Shown: positions 45,337-54,000 of the stretch, piece after piece
Layout of the letters: every line of letters begins with the position of its first letter
Position numbering within the stretch: position 1 is the stretch's first letter
From: Cellulomonas sp. PhB143
Lineage (GTDB): Bacteria; Actinomycetota; Actinomycetes; Actinomycetales; Cellulomonadaceae
DNA: 64,000 nucleotides
Direction: 5' to 3'
NCBI RefSeq assembly: GCF_003752595.1
Contig: NZ_RKIJ01000010.1
Span: forward strand, 310,001-374,000
Translations under genes and position numbers: made by a program
The notes under the pieces: generated by a model
Told to the model about the DNA's origin: nothing
The model's database searches: none
Seen by the model: the letters and a program-made list of their open reading frames with translations, nothing else

Positions 45337-46180
45337 ACCCGCGGAGGCGGGCGAGCTGAGCCTCGTGCTCGCCCGCCACCCACGGGTCGGCGAGCCGCGG
45401 GTCCGTGGGCTCGAGGTCCCTGGCCTCGCGCGTGCCGGCGGGCACCTCCGCGGCCCGCGCGAGCGCGTCCAGGTACCGCCGGTCCGCCGCGAACCGCGCG
45501 CGCACCGCCGCCGCGCCCCGCGCGGGGGTGCCGTGCCCCGGGACCAGGCACGTCACGTCGTGGCGGCCGGCGGCCTCCTCGAGGGTGTCGAGGCCGCGGA
45601 CGTAGTCGCCCCACGGGTCCGGCGACGCCAGGTCCAGCAGCGGCACCTCGCGGTCGGAGAGCATGTCGCCCGCCAGCATCGTGCGTGCCACGGCGAGCAC
45701 CAGCGCCGCGTGCCCGGGCGCGTGCGCGGCCTGCTCGACGACGACGGCCCGGGCGCCGCCGGGGACCCGTTCGCCGGGGGCCAGCGGCGCGAGCACGCCG
45801 AACGTCCGGGCCTCGTGGCCCGGCGCCGCCGCCTCGGCCTTGGCGAAGGCCTCCGCGCGCCGGGTCTCGAGGTCCAGGCACGCCGTCGGGGTCGCCCACC
45901 GGGGTGCGTCGCCGAACCCGGCGTGCCAGAGCACGTGGTCCCAGTGGGGGTGGGTGGCGAACCCTGCGGTCACGGTCCAGCCCCGGTGCGAGACCTCGTC
46001 CGCGAGCGCGGAGACCTCCTCGACCGTGATGCCCGGGTCCACGACCAGGCACGTGCCGTCGTCGGACACCACCACCGTCGTCAGGCTCGACCAGATCTCC
46101 GCCCGAGCCACGTGCACCCCGGGCGCGACCTCGGCCAGGGTGCGACCGCGGGACGCGCCGTGGCGGGGGAGGCTGCTCAT
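45332..46180 (-). CDS. MBL-fold metallo-hydrolase
   Basis: 282-residue metallo-beta-lactamase-fold hydrolase. The HxHxDH motif is THPHWDHV (His77, His79, Asp81, His82); later ligands fit APGHAALV, LAGDML and VPGHGTPARG. The layout resembles lactonase or thioesterase-like members, but the substrate is unknown. Minus-strand ATG at 46180. It is divergent from ftsK (94-bp intergenic region) and convergent with rnj. Confidence 0.88.
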   Translation of the reverse strand: MSSLPRHGASRGRTLAEVAPGVHVARAEIWSSLTTVVVSDDGTCLVVDPGITVEEVSALADEVSHRGWTVTAGFATHPHWDHVLWHAGFGDAPRWATPTACLDLETRRAEAFAKAEAAAPGHEARTFGVLAPLAPGERVPGGARAVVVEQAAHAPGHAALVLAVARTMLAGDMLSDREVPLLDLASPDPWGDYVRGLDTLEEAAGRHDVTCLVPGHGTPARGAAAVRARFAADRRYLDALARAAEVPAGTREARDLEPTDPRLADPWVAGEHEAQLARLRGS

Positions 46181-46186
46181 GGCCCG

Positions 46187-46192
46187 ACGGTG
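46187..46192 (-). promoter_or_regulatory. weak start-proximal -10 of the MBL gene
   Basis: Minus-strand caccgt, 6 nt before the ATG; only the A and final T of the consensus match. Confidence 0.3.
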
Positions 46193-46259
46193 CCCGACCC
46201 CGGACGGCCCGGCAACCGCGCCCGCGGCGCGGCTGCGCCACCGGTCGGGTCCCCGCCGG

Positions 46260-46265
46260 TACGGT
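46260..46265 (+). promoter_or_regulatory. -10 of ftsK
   Basis: tacggt, TANNNT, 9 nt before the ATG. The gaggg between could also act as a very close ribosome binding site. Confidence 0.5.
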
Positions 46266-46274
46266 GAGGGCACT

Positions 46275-49127
46275 ATGGCCTCCCGCACGTCGTCCTCGTC
46301 GAGCTCGCAGCCCGCGCGTCCCCGCACCGGGTCCGGCGCACGGGCTGCGGGCCCCGCACGCCGTGCCGCCCCGCGCGCGGCCACGACCCGCTCGGGCGGC
46401 GCCGCCGCCCCGGCGAAGCAGCGTGCCGCGTCCGCCGCGACGAAGTCCTCCGGCTCGCGCGGGCGGACCTCGGGCCCGCGGACGCCGGCGAAGGGCGGCG
46501 CCACGGGCAAGGGCGCGGGCCGCGCGCCGGAGCGCCGCAGGCCCTGGCCCGTCCGTCTCGTCTCCGGCGTCTGGCTCGGCACCGCGCACGCCGTCGGGGG
46601 CACCACGCGTGCGCTCGGTCAGGGCGCGAAGGACCTCGACCCCGCCCACCGGCGCGACGGTCTCGCGTTCTTCCTGCTCGGGCTCGCGGTGGTCGTCGCG
46701 GCCCGCGAGTGGTGGGGCGTCGCCGGGACCTTCGGCGAGGGCGTGCACGCGGTCGTCGCCGGGACGTTCGGCGTGGTCGGCGTCGCCGTGCCGGTCCTGC
46801 TCGTATGGATGGCTGTGCGCATCATGCGTCATCCGGAGCGTGCCCAGTCCAACTCGCGGGTGGCCATCGGGACGGCGTTCCTCGTCGTCTCGGTGTGCGG
46901 GCTCGTCGCCGTCTCCGCCGACGTGCCTGCCCCGAGCGACGGGTTCGGCGCGGTCCAGGACGCGGGAGGGATCGTCGGGTTCCTCGTCGCCGCGCCGCTG
47001 GTCGCGGGCCTGACGGCGTGGTTCGCGGTGCCGATCCTGCTGCTCGTCGGGTTCTTCGGGCTGCTCGTCGTCACCGCGACGCCGGTCAACGCGATCCCCG
47101 CCCGCCTCGGCGCGCTCTACCGGCGGCTCACCGGGCAGCACCTCGCGCCCGAGGAGCAGGACCCGCGGGACGCCGACCTGGAGCTCGCCGAGGGCGTCTC
47201 CCGGCACGACGGCACGGACCCGACCGTCCCGACCGGACGTCGCGGGCGGCGTCGTGCGCGTCGGACGACGGCCGAGCAGGAGGCGGAGCGCGCGGGCGAG
47301 CCCGCGGACGTCGACTGGCCGGGCGCGTTCTCCGGCGACGAGGCGTTCGAGACCGCGGCGACCGTGGACCGTGAACCGTTCGACGTCGACGGCCCCGACG
47401 GCGACCCGGCCCCCGGCCGAGCCGGCCATTCGGACGACGCGGCGATCGAGGGCGGGGCCGGAGCCCCGCACGCCGGTCCGGACGACGTGACCCAGGCGAT
47501 CGCCGTCGACTCCGTCGCCGCAGCCGCGGCGACGAGCGAGGCTCTCGTGGGTCCCGGCGGCGGACCGCCCGAGCACAGCCCCGTCCCGCCCGGTGTGCAG
47601 GGCATGCTGGAGGGCGACGTCGTCTACCTCCTGCCGAACGAGGACTCCCTCGTCAAGGGCGCGCCGCACAAGGCGCGCTCGGCCGCCAACGACCGGGTCG
47701 TCGAGTCGCTGACGCGGGTCTTCACTCAGTTCGGGATCGACGCCCGGGTGAGCGGCTTCACCCGCGGCCCGACCGTGACGCGGTACGAGGTCGAGGTGGG
47801 CCCCGCCGTCAAGGTCGAGCGGATCACCTCGCTCTCGAAGAACATCGCCTACGCGGTGGCGAGCGCGGACGTGCGCATCCTCTCGCCCATCCCGGGCAAG
47901 TCGGCGATCGGCATCGAGATCCCCAACACCGACCGCGAGACGGTGGTGCTCGGCGACGTCCTGCGCTCCTCCGCCGCGCGGCGCACCGAGCACCCCCTCG
48001 TCATCGGCGTCGGCAAGGACGTCGAGGGCGGCTACGTCGTCGCGAACCTGGCGAAGATGCCCCACCTGCTGGTCGCGGGAGCCACCGGTGCGGGCAAGTC
48101 GGGATTCATCAACGCCATGATCACCTCGATCCTCATGCGCTCGACGCCGGAGCAGGTCCGGCTCGTGCTCGTGGACCCGAAGCGGGTCGAGCTGACGATC
48201 TACGAGGGCATCCCGCACCTGATCACCCCGATCATCACGAGCCCCAAGAAGGCGGCCGAGGCGCTCGAGTGGGTCGTGCGGGAGATGGACGCCCGCTACG
48301 ACGACCTCGCGATGTTCGGGTACAAGCACATCGACGACTTCAACCTGGCGGTACGCGCGGGGAAGGTCCAGCCGCTGCCTGGGTCGGAGCGCAAGATCGC
48401 GCCCTACCCGTACCTGCTCGTGGTGGTCGACGAGCTCGCCGACCTGATGATGGTCGCGCCGCGCGACGTCGAGGCCTCGATCCAGCGCATCACGCAGCTC
48501 GCCCGGGCCGCGGGCATCCATCTCGTCCTCGCGACCCAGCGGCCGTCCGTCGACGTCGTCACCGGGCTGATCAAGGCGAACGTCCCCTCGCGGCTGGCGT
48601 TCGCGACGTCGTCGCTCGCGGACTCCCGGGTGGTCCTGGACCAGCCCGGCGCGGAGAAGCTCATCGGCCAGGGCGACGCCCTGTTCCTCCCGATGGGCGC
48701 GGCGAAGCCGATGCGCGTGCAGGGGGCGTGGATCACGGAGCGCGAGGTGCACAGCGTCGTCGAGCACGTCAAGGCCCAGCTCAAGCCCGTCTACCGGGAA
48801 GACGTGGCGCAGGTCGCCGCGAAGAAGCAGGTGGACGAGGACATCGGTGACGACCTCGAGCTGCTCCTGCAGGCGGCGGAGCTCGTCGTGACGAGCCAGT
48901 TCGGGTCGACGTCGATGCTGCAGCGCAAGCTGCGCGTGGGGTTCGCCAAGGCCGGGCGGCTGATGGACCTGCTGGAGTCGCGGGACATCGTCGGGCCGTC
49001 GGAGGGCTCCAAGGCGCGCGAGGTCCTGGTGCAGCCCGACGACCTGCCGGGCACCCTGGCGCTGCTGCGCGGGGACCCCGCGCCGGCCGCCTACGACCAG
49101 GACGAGGACGCACCGGTCGACGTCTGA
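46275..49127 (+). CDS. ftsK: DNA translocase FtsK/SpoIIIE
   Basis: Septal DNA pump that clears chromosomes from the closing septum and activates XerCD. The 950-residue protein has a disordered basic N-terminus (about 90 residues), four transmembrane segments (about residues 130-280), an acidic linker, the alpha/beta/RecA-like motor (Walker A GATGAGKS from Gly602 with Lys608, Walker B VVVDELADLMM) and a C-terminal winged-helix gamma domain that reads KOPS sites. The N-terminal Ser/Arg/Ala-rich stretch is low-complexity. Confidence 0.95.
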   Translation: MASRTSSSSSSQPARPRTGSGARAAGPARRAAPRAATTRSGGAAAPAKQRAASAATKSSGSRGRTSGPRTPAKGGATGKGAGRAPERRRPWPVRLVSGVWLGTAHAVGGTTRALGQGAKDLDPAHRRDGLAFFLLGLAVVVAAREWWGVAGTFGEGVHAVVAGTFGVVGVAVPVLLVWMAVRIMRHPERAQSNSRVAIGTAFLVVSVCGLVAVSADVPAPSDGFGAVQDAGGIVGFLVAAPLVAGLTAWFAVPILLLVGFFGLLVVTATPVNAIPARLGALYRRLTGQHLAPEEQDPRDADLELAEGVSRHDGTDPTVPTGRRGRRRARRTTAEQEAERAGEPADVDWPGAFSGDEAFETAATVDREPFDVDGPDGDPAPGRAGHSDDAAIEGGAGAPHAGPDDVTQAIAVDSVAAAAATSEALVGPGGGPPEHSPVPPGVQGMLEGDVVYLLPNEDSLVKGAPHKARSAANDRVVESLTRVFTQFGIDARVSGFTRGPTVTRYEVEVGPAVKVERITSLSKNIAYAVASADVRILSPIPGKSAIGIEIPNTDRETVVLGDVLRSSAARRTEHPLVIGVGKDVEGGYVVANLAKMPHLLVAGATGAGKSGFINAMITSILMRSTPEQVRLVLVDPKRVELTIYEGIPHLITPIITSPKKAAEALEWVVREMDARYDDLAMFGYKHIDDFNLAVRAGKVQPLPGSERKIAPYPYLLVVVDELADLMMVAPRDVEASIQRITQLARAAGIHLVLATQRPSVDVVTGLIKANVPSRLAFATSSLADSRVVLDQPGAEKLIGQGDALFLPMGAAKPMRVQGAWITEREVHSVVEHVKAQLKPVYREDVAQVAAKKQVDEDIGDDLELLLQAAELVVTSQFGSTSMLQRKLRVGFAKAGRLMDLLESRDIVGPSEGSKAREVLVQPDDLPGTLALLRGDPAPAAYDQDEDAPVDV

Positions 49128-49200
49128 GCGCCCGTGCCGGTGCCCGCCCCCGGGCCTGCGCAGCACGGGCCGGCTGCTCGTGGCGGGTGCCCCGACGCCC

Positions 49201-49206
49201 TAGGCT
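49201..49206 (+). promoter_or_regulatory. start-proximal -10 of pgsA
   Basis: taggct, 6 nt before the GTG. A ggag lies in the spacer, so a short-leader transcript with a ribosome binding site cannot be ruled out. Confidence 0.55.
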
Positions 49207-49212
49207 GGAGCG

Positions 49213-49839
49213 GTGAACTCCCTCAGAGAGCAGTGGAACGCGGCGAACGCCGTGACGACCGTCCGTATCGCGATGGTCCCGTTCTTCGCGTGGGCGCTGC
49301 TCGTGCACGGGGGCGACGACACGACGTGGCGCTGGGTCGCCGCGGCGATCTTCCTGCTCGCGGCGGCCACGGACCGCCTCGACGGCTGGCTCGCGCGCCG
49401 CTCGGGGATCGTGACCGACCTCGGCAAGCTCCTCGACCCCATCGCCGACAAGCTGCTCGTCGGCACCGCGCTGGTGCTGCTCTCGGTGCTGGGCGACCTG
49501 TGGTGGTGGGTGACCCTCCTCATCCTGGTCCGTGAGCTCGGGATCACGGCGATGCGCTTCGCCGTCCTGCGCTACGCGGTCATGCCCGCCTCCCGCGGCG
49601 GCAAGCTCAAGACGGTGCTCCAGACCGCCGCGATCACCCTGTTCCTGCTCCCGCTGGCAGCCCTGCCCACATGGATCACCGTCCTGGCCTGGTGCGCGAT
49701 GGGCGCGGCCCTCCTGGTCACCCTCGCGACCGGCGTCGAGTACGCGGTGCAGGGGTGGCGGCTCTCGCTCCGCGGACGGCGCGCGGCGCGGCGGCGCGCC
49801 GTGGGCTACCCCGTGCCCGACGACCGCACCGCGCACTGA
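49213..49839 (+). CDS. pgsA: CDP-alcohol phosphatidyltransferase (phosphatidylglycerophosphate synthase type)
   Basis: Transfers the phosphatidyl group from CDP-diacylglycerol, probably to glycerol 3-phosphate. The 208-residue membrane protein has about five hydrophobic segments and the full CDP-alcohol motif DGWLARR...G...D...D ([20 protein letters not shown] then LDPIADK). Actinobacteria carry several homologues, so acceptor specificity is inferred from the ftsK-pgsA-cinA-clgR context. Confidence 0.9.
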   Translation: MNSLREQWNAANAVTTVRIAMVPFFAWALLVHGGDDTTWRWVAAAIFLLAAATDRLDGWLARRSGIVTDLGKLLDPIADKLLVGTALVLLSVLGDLWWWVTLLILVRELGITAMRFAVLRYAVMPASRGGKLKTVLQTAAITLFLLPLAALPTWITVLAWCAMGAALLVTLATGVEYAVQGWRLSLRGRRAARRRAVGYPVPDDRTAH

Positions 49840-49850
49840 GCGGGTCGACG

Positions 49851-50423
49851 GTGCCGAGCGGGCCGACGGTGCCGAGCGGGCCGCCCGCCCCCGGCGAGCT
49901 CGCCGCGGCGGTGCTGTCCGTGCTGCGGGAGCGCGGGCTCACCCTCGGCACCGCCGAGTCGCTGACGGGCGGCCTGCTGGCCTCGACCCTCGTCGACGTG
50001 CCCGGCGCGTCGGACGTCCTGCGGGGCGGGGTGGTCGCGTACGCCACCGAGGTCAAGGCGTCCGTGCTGGGGGTCGACGCGGCGCTGCTCGCGGCCCGCG
50101 GGGCCGTGGACCCAGACGTCGCGCTGGCCATGGCGCGCGGCGCGTGCGAGGTGCTCGGTGCCGACATCGGCGTCGCGACCACGGGGGTCGCCGGCCCCGA
50201 GCCGCAGGACGGGGCCGCCGTCGGGACGGTGTACGTGGCCGTGCACGCCGTGCCGGGCCCGGCTCGCGGGGCGGTCGCGGGCACCCCGCTGGTGCGTCGT
50301 GCCGAGCACCCGGGCGACCGCGCGGCGGTGCGCGGTGCCGCCGTGACGGACGCGCTGGTGGCGTTGCTCGACTCCTGCGGCCCGGGAACAAGCCGGGGGC
50401 CGGGGGCGTTGGCACCGTCGTGA
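49851..50423 (+). CDS. cinA: CinA family protein (nicotinamide-nucleotide amidohydrolase domain)
   Basis: About 190 residues, only the C-terminal CinA domain (PncC type), which deamidates NMN in other bacteria. Motifs: [43 protein letters not shown] and [10 protein letters not shown]. Two in-frame GTGs (49851 and 49869) lie in an 18-bp repeat (gtgccgagcgggccgacg and a 14-bp second copy), so the start is ambiguous by six residues. The N-terminal MoCF-like domain of full-length CinA is absent. Confidence 0.9.
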   Translation: MPSGPTVPSGPPAPGELAAAVLSVLRERGLTLGTAESLTGGLLASTLVDVPGASDVLRGGVVAYATEVKASVLGVDAALLAARGAVDPDVALAMARGACEVLGADIGVATTGVAGPEPQDGAAVGTVYVAVHAVPGPARGAVAGTPLVRRAEHPGDRAAVRGAAVTDALVALLDSCGPGTSRGPGALAPS

Positions 50424-50488
50424 ACGTCTCACGACCAGCAGGTCGCTCCGATCAGCCCGCAGCACGCCCGAGCGTGGGTGGCGCGGGG

Positions 50489-50494
50489 TACGGT
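50489..50494 (+). promoter_or_regulatory. -10 of clgR
   Basis: tacggt, TANNNT, giving a leader of about 120 nt that contains two hairpins. Confidence 0.5.
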
Positions 50495-50499
50495 AGGAA

Positions 50500-50541
50500 C
50501 CGGACCCGTCGAGGTCCGGGAGCACCGGCACGAGCCGGTGC
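50500..50541 (+). promoter_or_regulatory. two tandem hairpins in the clgR leader
   Basis: First stem 50500-50505 with 50514-50519 (6 bp, 8-nt loop); second stem 50522-50529 with 50534-50541 (8 bp, acga loop). They follow the candidate -10 and precede the ribosome binding site gggaaggga by about 65 nt. Confidence 0.6.
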
Positions 50542-50620
50542 ACGAGCAGCAACGAACGTCGTCGACCCCCACGCGCCCACGCGGGGCGGGACGGCGAAGG
50601 ACACGGGAAGGGAGCGCCAG

Positions 50621-50971
50621 ATGATCGTTCTCCGTCGAGAGATCGGTGACGTGCTGCGCGACGCGCGCCAACGCCAGGGCCGAACCCTTCGCGAGGTGTC
50701 GTCCGACGCACGCGTGTCGCTCGGGTACCTGAGCGAGGTCGAGCGCGGACAGAAGGAGGCGTCGTCGGAGCTGCTCGCATCGATCTGCGACGCGCTCACG
50801 GTGCCGATGTCGTCGGTGCTGCGCGAGGTCAGCGACCGGGTCGCCGTCGCCGAGGGTCTGACGATCCCCGACACGATCCCCGCGAGCTTCACCGCCGACG
50901 ACCTCGAGCAGCGCCTCGCGCTCGAGACGCGCGCGAGGCCGGCGGCGGAAGGTCTGCAGCCCGTCGGCTGA
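50621..50971 (+). CDS. clgR: XRE-family regulator, ClgR-like
   Basis: 116-residue DNA-binding protein with an N-terminal Cro/C1-type [60 protein letters not shown]. Position after pgsA-cinA matches ClgR, which activates clp protease genes and is itself degraded by ClpP in Actinobacteria. The C-terminus (GLQPVG) is short; whether it carries a degradation signal cannot be seen. ATG 50621 has gggaaggga upstream. Confidence 0.88.
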   Translation: MIVLRREIGDVLRDARQRQGRTLREVSSDARVSLGYLSEVERGQKEASSELLASICDALTVPMSSVLREVSDRVAVAEGLTIPDTIPASFTADDLEQRLALETRARPAAEGLQPVG

Positions 50972-51022
50972 CCGACCGTGGCTGCGCGAGCGCAGCCGCA
51001 CCGCACCAGCGCAGCCGCACCA

Positions 51023-51056
51023 CGGAGGGCGCACCGCCACGGCGGTGCGCCCTCCG
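51023..51056 (+). terminator. bidirectional terminator between clgR and lhr
   Basis: 16-bp perfect inverted repeat (51023-51038 with 51041-51056); with the innermost pair open the loop is 4 nt. It serves clgR on the plus strand and lhr, ending 24 nt away, on the minus strand. Confidence 0.8.
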
Positions 51057-51079
51057 CGCGTCCCGGTCCGCGCCGGGCC

Positions 51080-54000
51080 TCACCCGGACCCGCGCCGCGC
51101 GCGCAGGCCGCGCGGCGTGCGGACGAAGCCCGCGGTGACCAGCGCCGCGGCGGGCCCGGAGCCCTCCGCGGGACCGGTCCCCGCGGCGGAGAGCGCGTCC
51201 GCGCCGTCCACCCGGGCGACGACCGACGCCGCGGCCCGACCGTCCCGCACCGCGTCGGCCAGCGCGTGCGCCGCGGCGCGCAGGCGCGCCCCGTCGTCCG
51301 TGAAGGTCAGCAGCGACCGGCCGCCACGCTCGAGGTAGAACGTCAGCGTGCCGTCGACGAGGACCACGAGGGCGCCGGCCTTGCGCCCGGGCCGGTGCGC
51401 CGCTGCCCCGCCGGCGGTCGGCCACGGGAGGGCAGCCCCGTACGGCGACGCGGGGTCGGTGGCAGCGAGCAGCAGCGCGCGGAGACGTCGACCGGTCCCG
51501 CGCTCCCTGTCGCCCGCCACGGAGCGCAGCTCGTCGACGGCGCCGGGGAGGGCGAACTGGGACGCCCCGAGGTGCTCGACGAAGTAGCCGCGCCGGACGC
51601 CTCCTGACTGCTCCAGCTCGCGCAGCGCGCGATAGACGCCGCGGAAGTACTCGGTGACGCCCTCGGCGTGGGTGGAACCCCGCGTGAGGATCCCGTGCCG
51701 GTCCAGGAGCACGCGGGCGAGCGCCGCGGTGCGCCGGGTCGGGTCCGTCTCGCGTTCTGGCAGTGCCGACCAGCGCCCCCCGCCGGCGCGGACCGTCGGG
51801 GCGCGTGCCGGCAGCGGCGCCAGCGAGGCGAAGCGACCGCGCCGTGCCGGGCGAGCCGCGGCGCGCGGCGTCGTCCGGTGGGTCGACGCCGTGCCGAGGC
51901 GTTCGCGCAACGGTCCGAGACCGTCGTTCGTCACGCGCCCGGCCCACACCAGGTCCCAGAGCGCGGACAGCGTCTCCTGCGGGGACGCGCCAGCGGCGTC
52001 GGCGAGCGGCTGGAGGAAGAAGCCGCCGGAGCCGGCCAGGAGGTCGGCGAGTCGCTCGCGCAGGTCCGTCGTCCCCCCGTCGGGCAGGACGTCCCGCGGT
52101 GCGTCCGGCCCGGCGGCCGCCGCACCGTGCCCCGAGGGCAGGAGCGGCGGGAGGGTCAGGGCCGCACCGTCGGCGAGGTGCAGGCTGACGAGCCCGTCGC
52201 CGCCCCGGCCCGCGATCGGGGCGTGGCCGGCCCACAGGACCTCGCCCGCGGTGGTCAGCTCGTCGAGCATGCGAGGCTCGTAGTCCACGACGCGGGCGGG
52301 GATCACCAGCGACTCGAGCGCCGACGCCGGCAGCGGCAGGCCGGCGAGCTGCTCCACGACCCGGAGCACGCCGTCGGTACCGCGCAGCGCGCCGACGCCG
52401 TGCCAGCGCGGCGCGAACATCCCGAGGGCCTCCTGGTCGACGGGCTCGACCTCGGCCCGTAGCGCCGCCAGCGACCGGCGCCGCAGGACACGGAGCACCT
52501 CGGCGTCGCACCACTCCTCGCCGACGCCGCCGATCGACTCGGGCCGCAGCCGCCCGCACACGAGCGCGCCGGTGGCCTCCAGCCGGCGCAGCACCTCGGT
52601 GACCACCGCGGCCCCGAGGCCGAAGCGGCGCGCGACGTCCGCGGCCGGGAACGGGCCGTGCGTGCGGGCGTGCCGGCGGACCAGGTCCCCGAGCGGGTCG
52701 GGGACCGGTTCGGTGAAGGCCTCGGGTATCCCCGTCGGCAGGGCAGCACCGAGGCCGTCGCGCAGCCGCCCCGCGTCCTCGACGGCCGCCCACCGCTCCG
52801 GGTCGCCCTCCACCCCCGCGAGCCGCACCCGCACGACCCGGCGGCGCGCGACCAGCTCATCCAGCCACGCGTCGACGTCGGCGCGCGAGCCCGACCGGGT
52901 GCGGTCCTCGATCGCGGTGCGGCCGAGCGGGCCGACGCGGCGCAGCACGTCGACGAGGTCCTCGGCGTGCCGGGCGTGGCGGTCCGGCGCCAGCAGGCCG
53001 ATCTCGGACTCGGTGCGCTCGATCGCGGCCGGGTCGAGGAGGTCGGCGAGCTGGGACGCGCCGTCGGCGGTGCCCAGGAGCTCGGCGAGCAGCGTCGGGT
53101 CGAGCGTGAGCGCGGCGGCGCGCCGCTCGGCCAGGGGAGCGTCGCCGTCGTACAGGAACTGGGCGGTGTAGCCGAACAGCAGGGACTGCGCGAAGGGCGA
53201 CGGCGTCGTGGTCTCGACCTCCACGACACGCACGCGCCGGGCGGCGACGTCGGCCATGAGGGCGCGCAGCGCATCGACGTCGAACTCGTCCTGGAGGCAC
53301 TCGCGCGCGGCCTCGAGGACGATGGGGAACTCGGGGTACTGCGCGGCGACCGAGAGCAGCTGAGCGGAGCGCTGGCGCTGCTGCCACAGCGGCTGGCGCC
53401 GGTCGGGCCGGCGCCGTGGCAGGAGCAGCGCCCGTGCGGCCGCCTCGCGGAACCGCGCGGCGAACATCACCGACCCGCCGAGCTCCGCGCGCACGGCGTC
53501 GAGGACGTCCTCCGGGTCCACGAGCAGATCCTCGAGGTCGAGCGCCGGTCCGGCCGCGCCCGGGGCGGCGGGCTCCCCGCCGGCGTCCCAGCCGCCGGTG
53601 TCGGGCAGCCGGAGCACGATGCCGTCGTCGGAGTGCATGGCGGCGACGTCGACGCCGTGCTTCTCGCGCAGCCGTCCCGCCAGCACGAGCGCCCACGGAG
53701 CGTGCACCCGGGCGCCCCAGGGGGTGTGGACGACGACGCGCCAGTCACCGAGCTCGTCGTGGAAGCGTTCGACGACGATCGTCCGGTCGTCCGGCACCGC
53801 ACCCGTCGCCGCGCGCTGCCCGCGCAGGTACGCGGCGAGGTTGTCGCTCGCCCAGGCGTCGAGCCCGGCGTCGCCGAGGCGCCGTGCCAGCGGCTCCTCC
53901 GACGCGAGCGCCCCGCGCTCCCCGCCGGCGGGCTCCGGGGGCAGGAGGTCGACCGTCTCGCGGACCCATCGGCCCACGGCGGCGCCCAGCTCGGCCGGCC

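Noticed and set aside
43656-49166. Very long minus-strand open frame opposite rnj, ftsK and their neighbours
   Set aside because: It is a stop-free shadow caused by high G+C third positions; its translation is low-complexity Arg/Asp/His-rich with no domain, and it overlaps well-identified genes.
49851-50423. cinA as a truncated pseudogene
   Set aside because: Stand-alone C-terminal CinA domains are common, and the domain is intact with its catalytic motifs.
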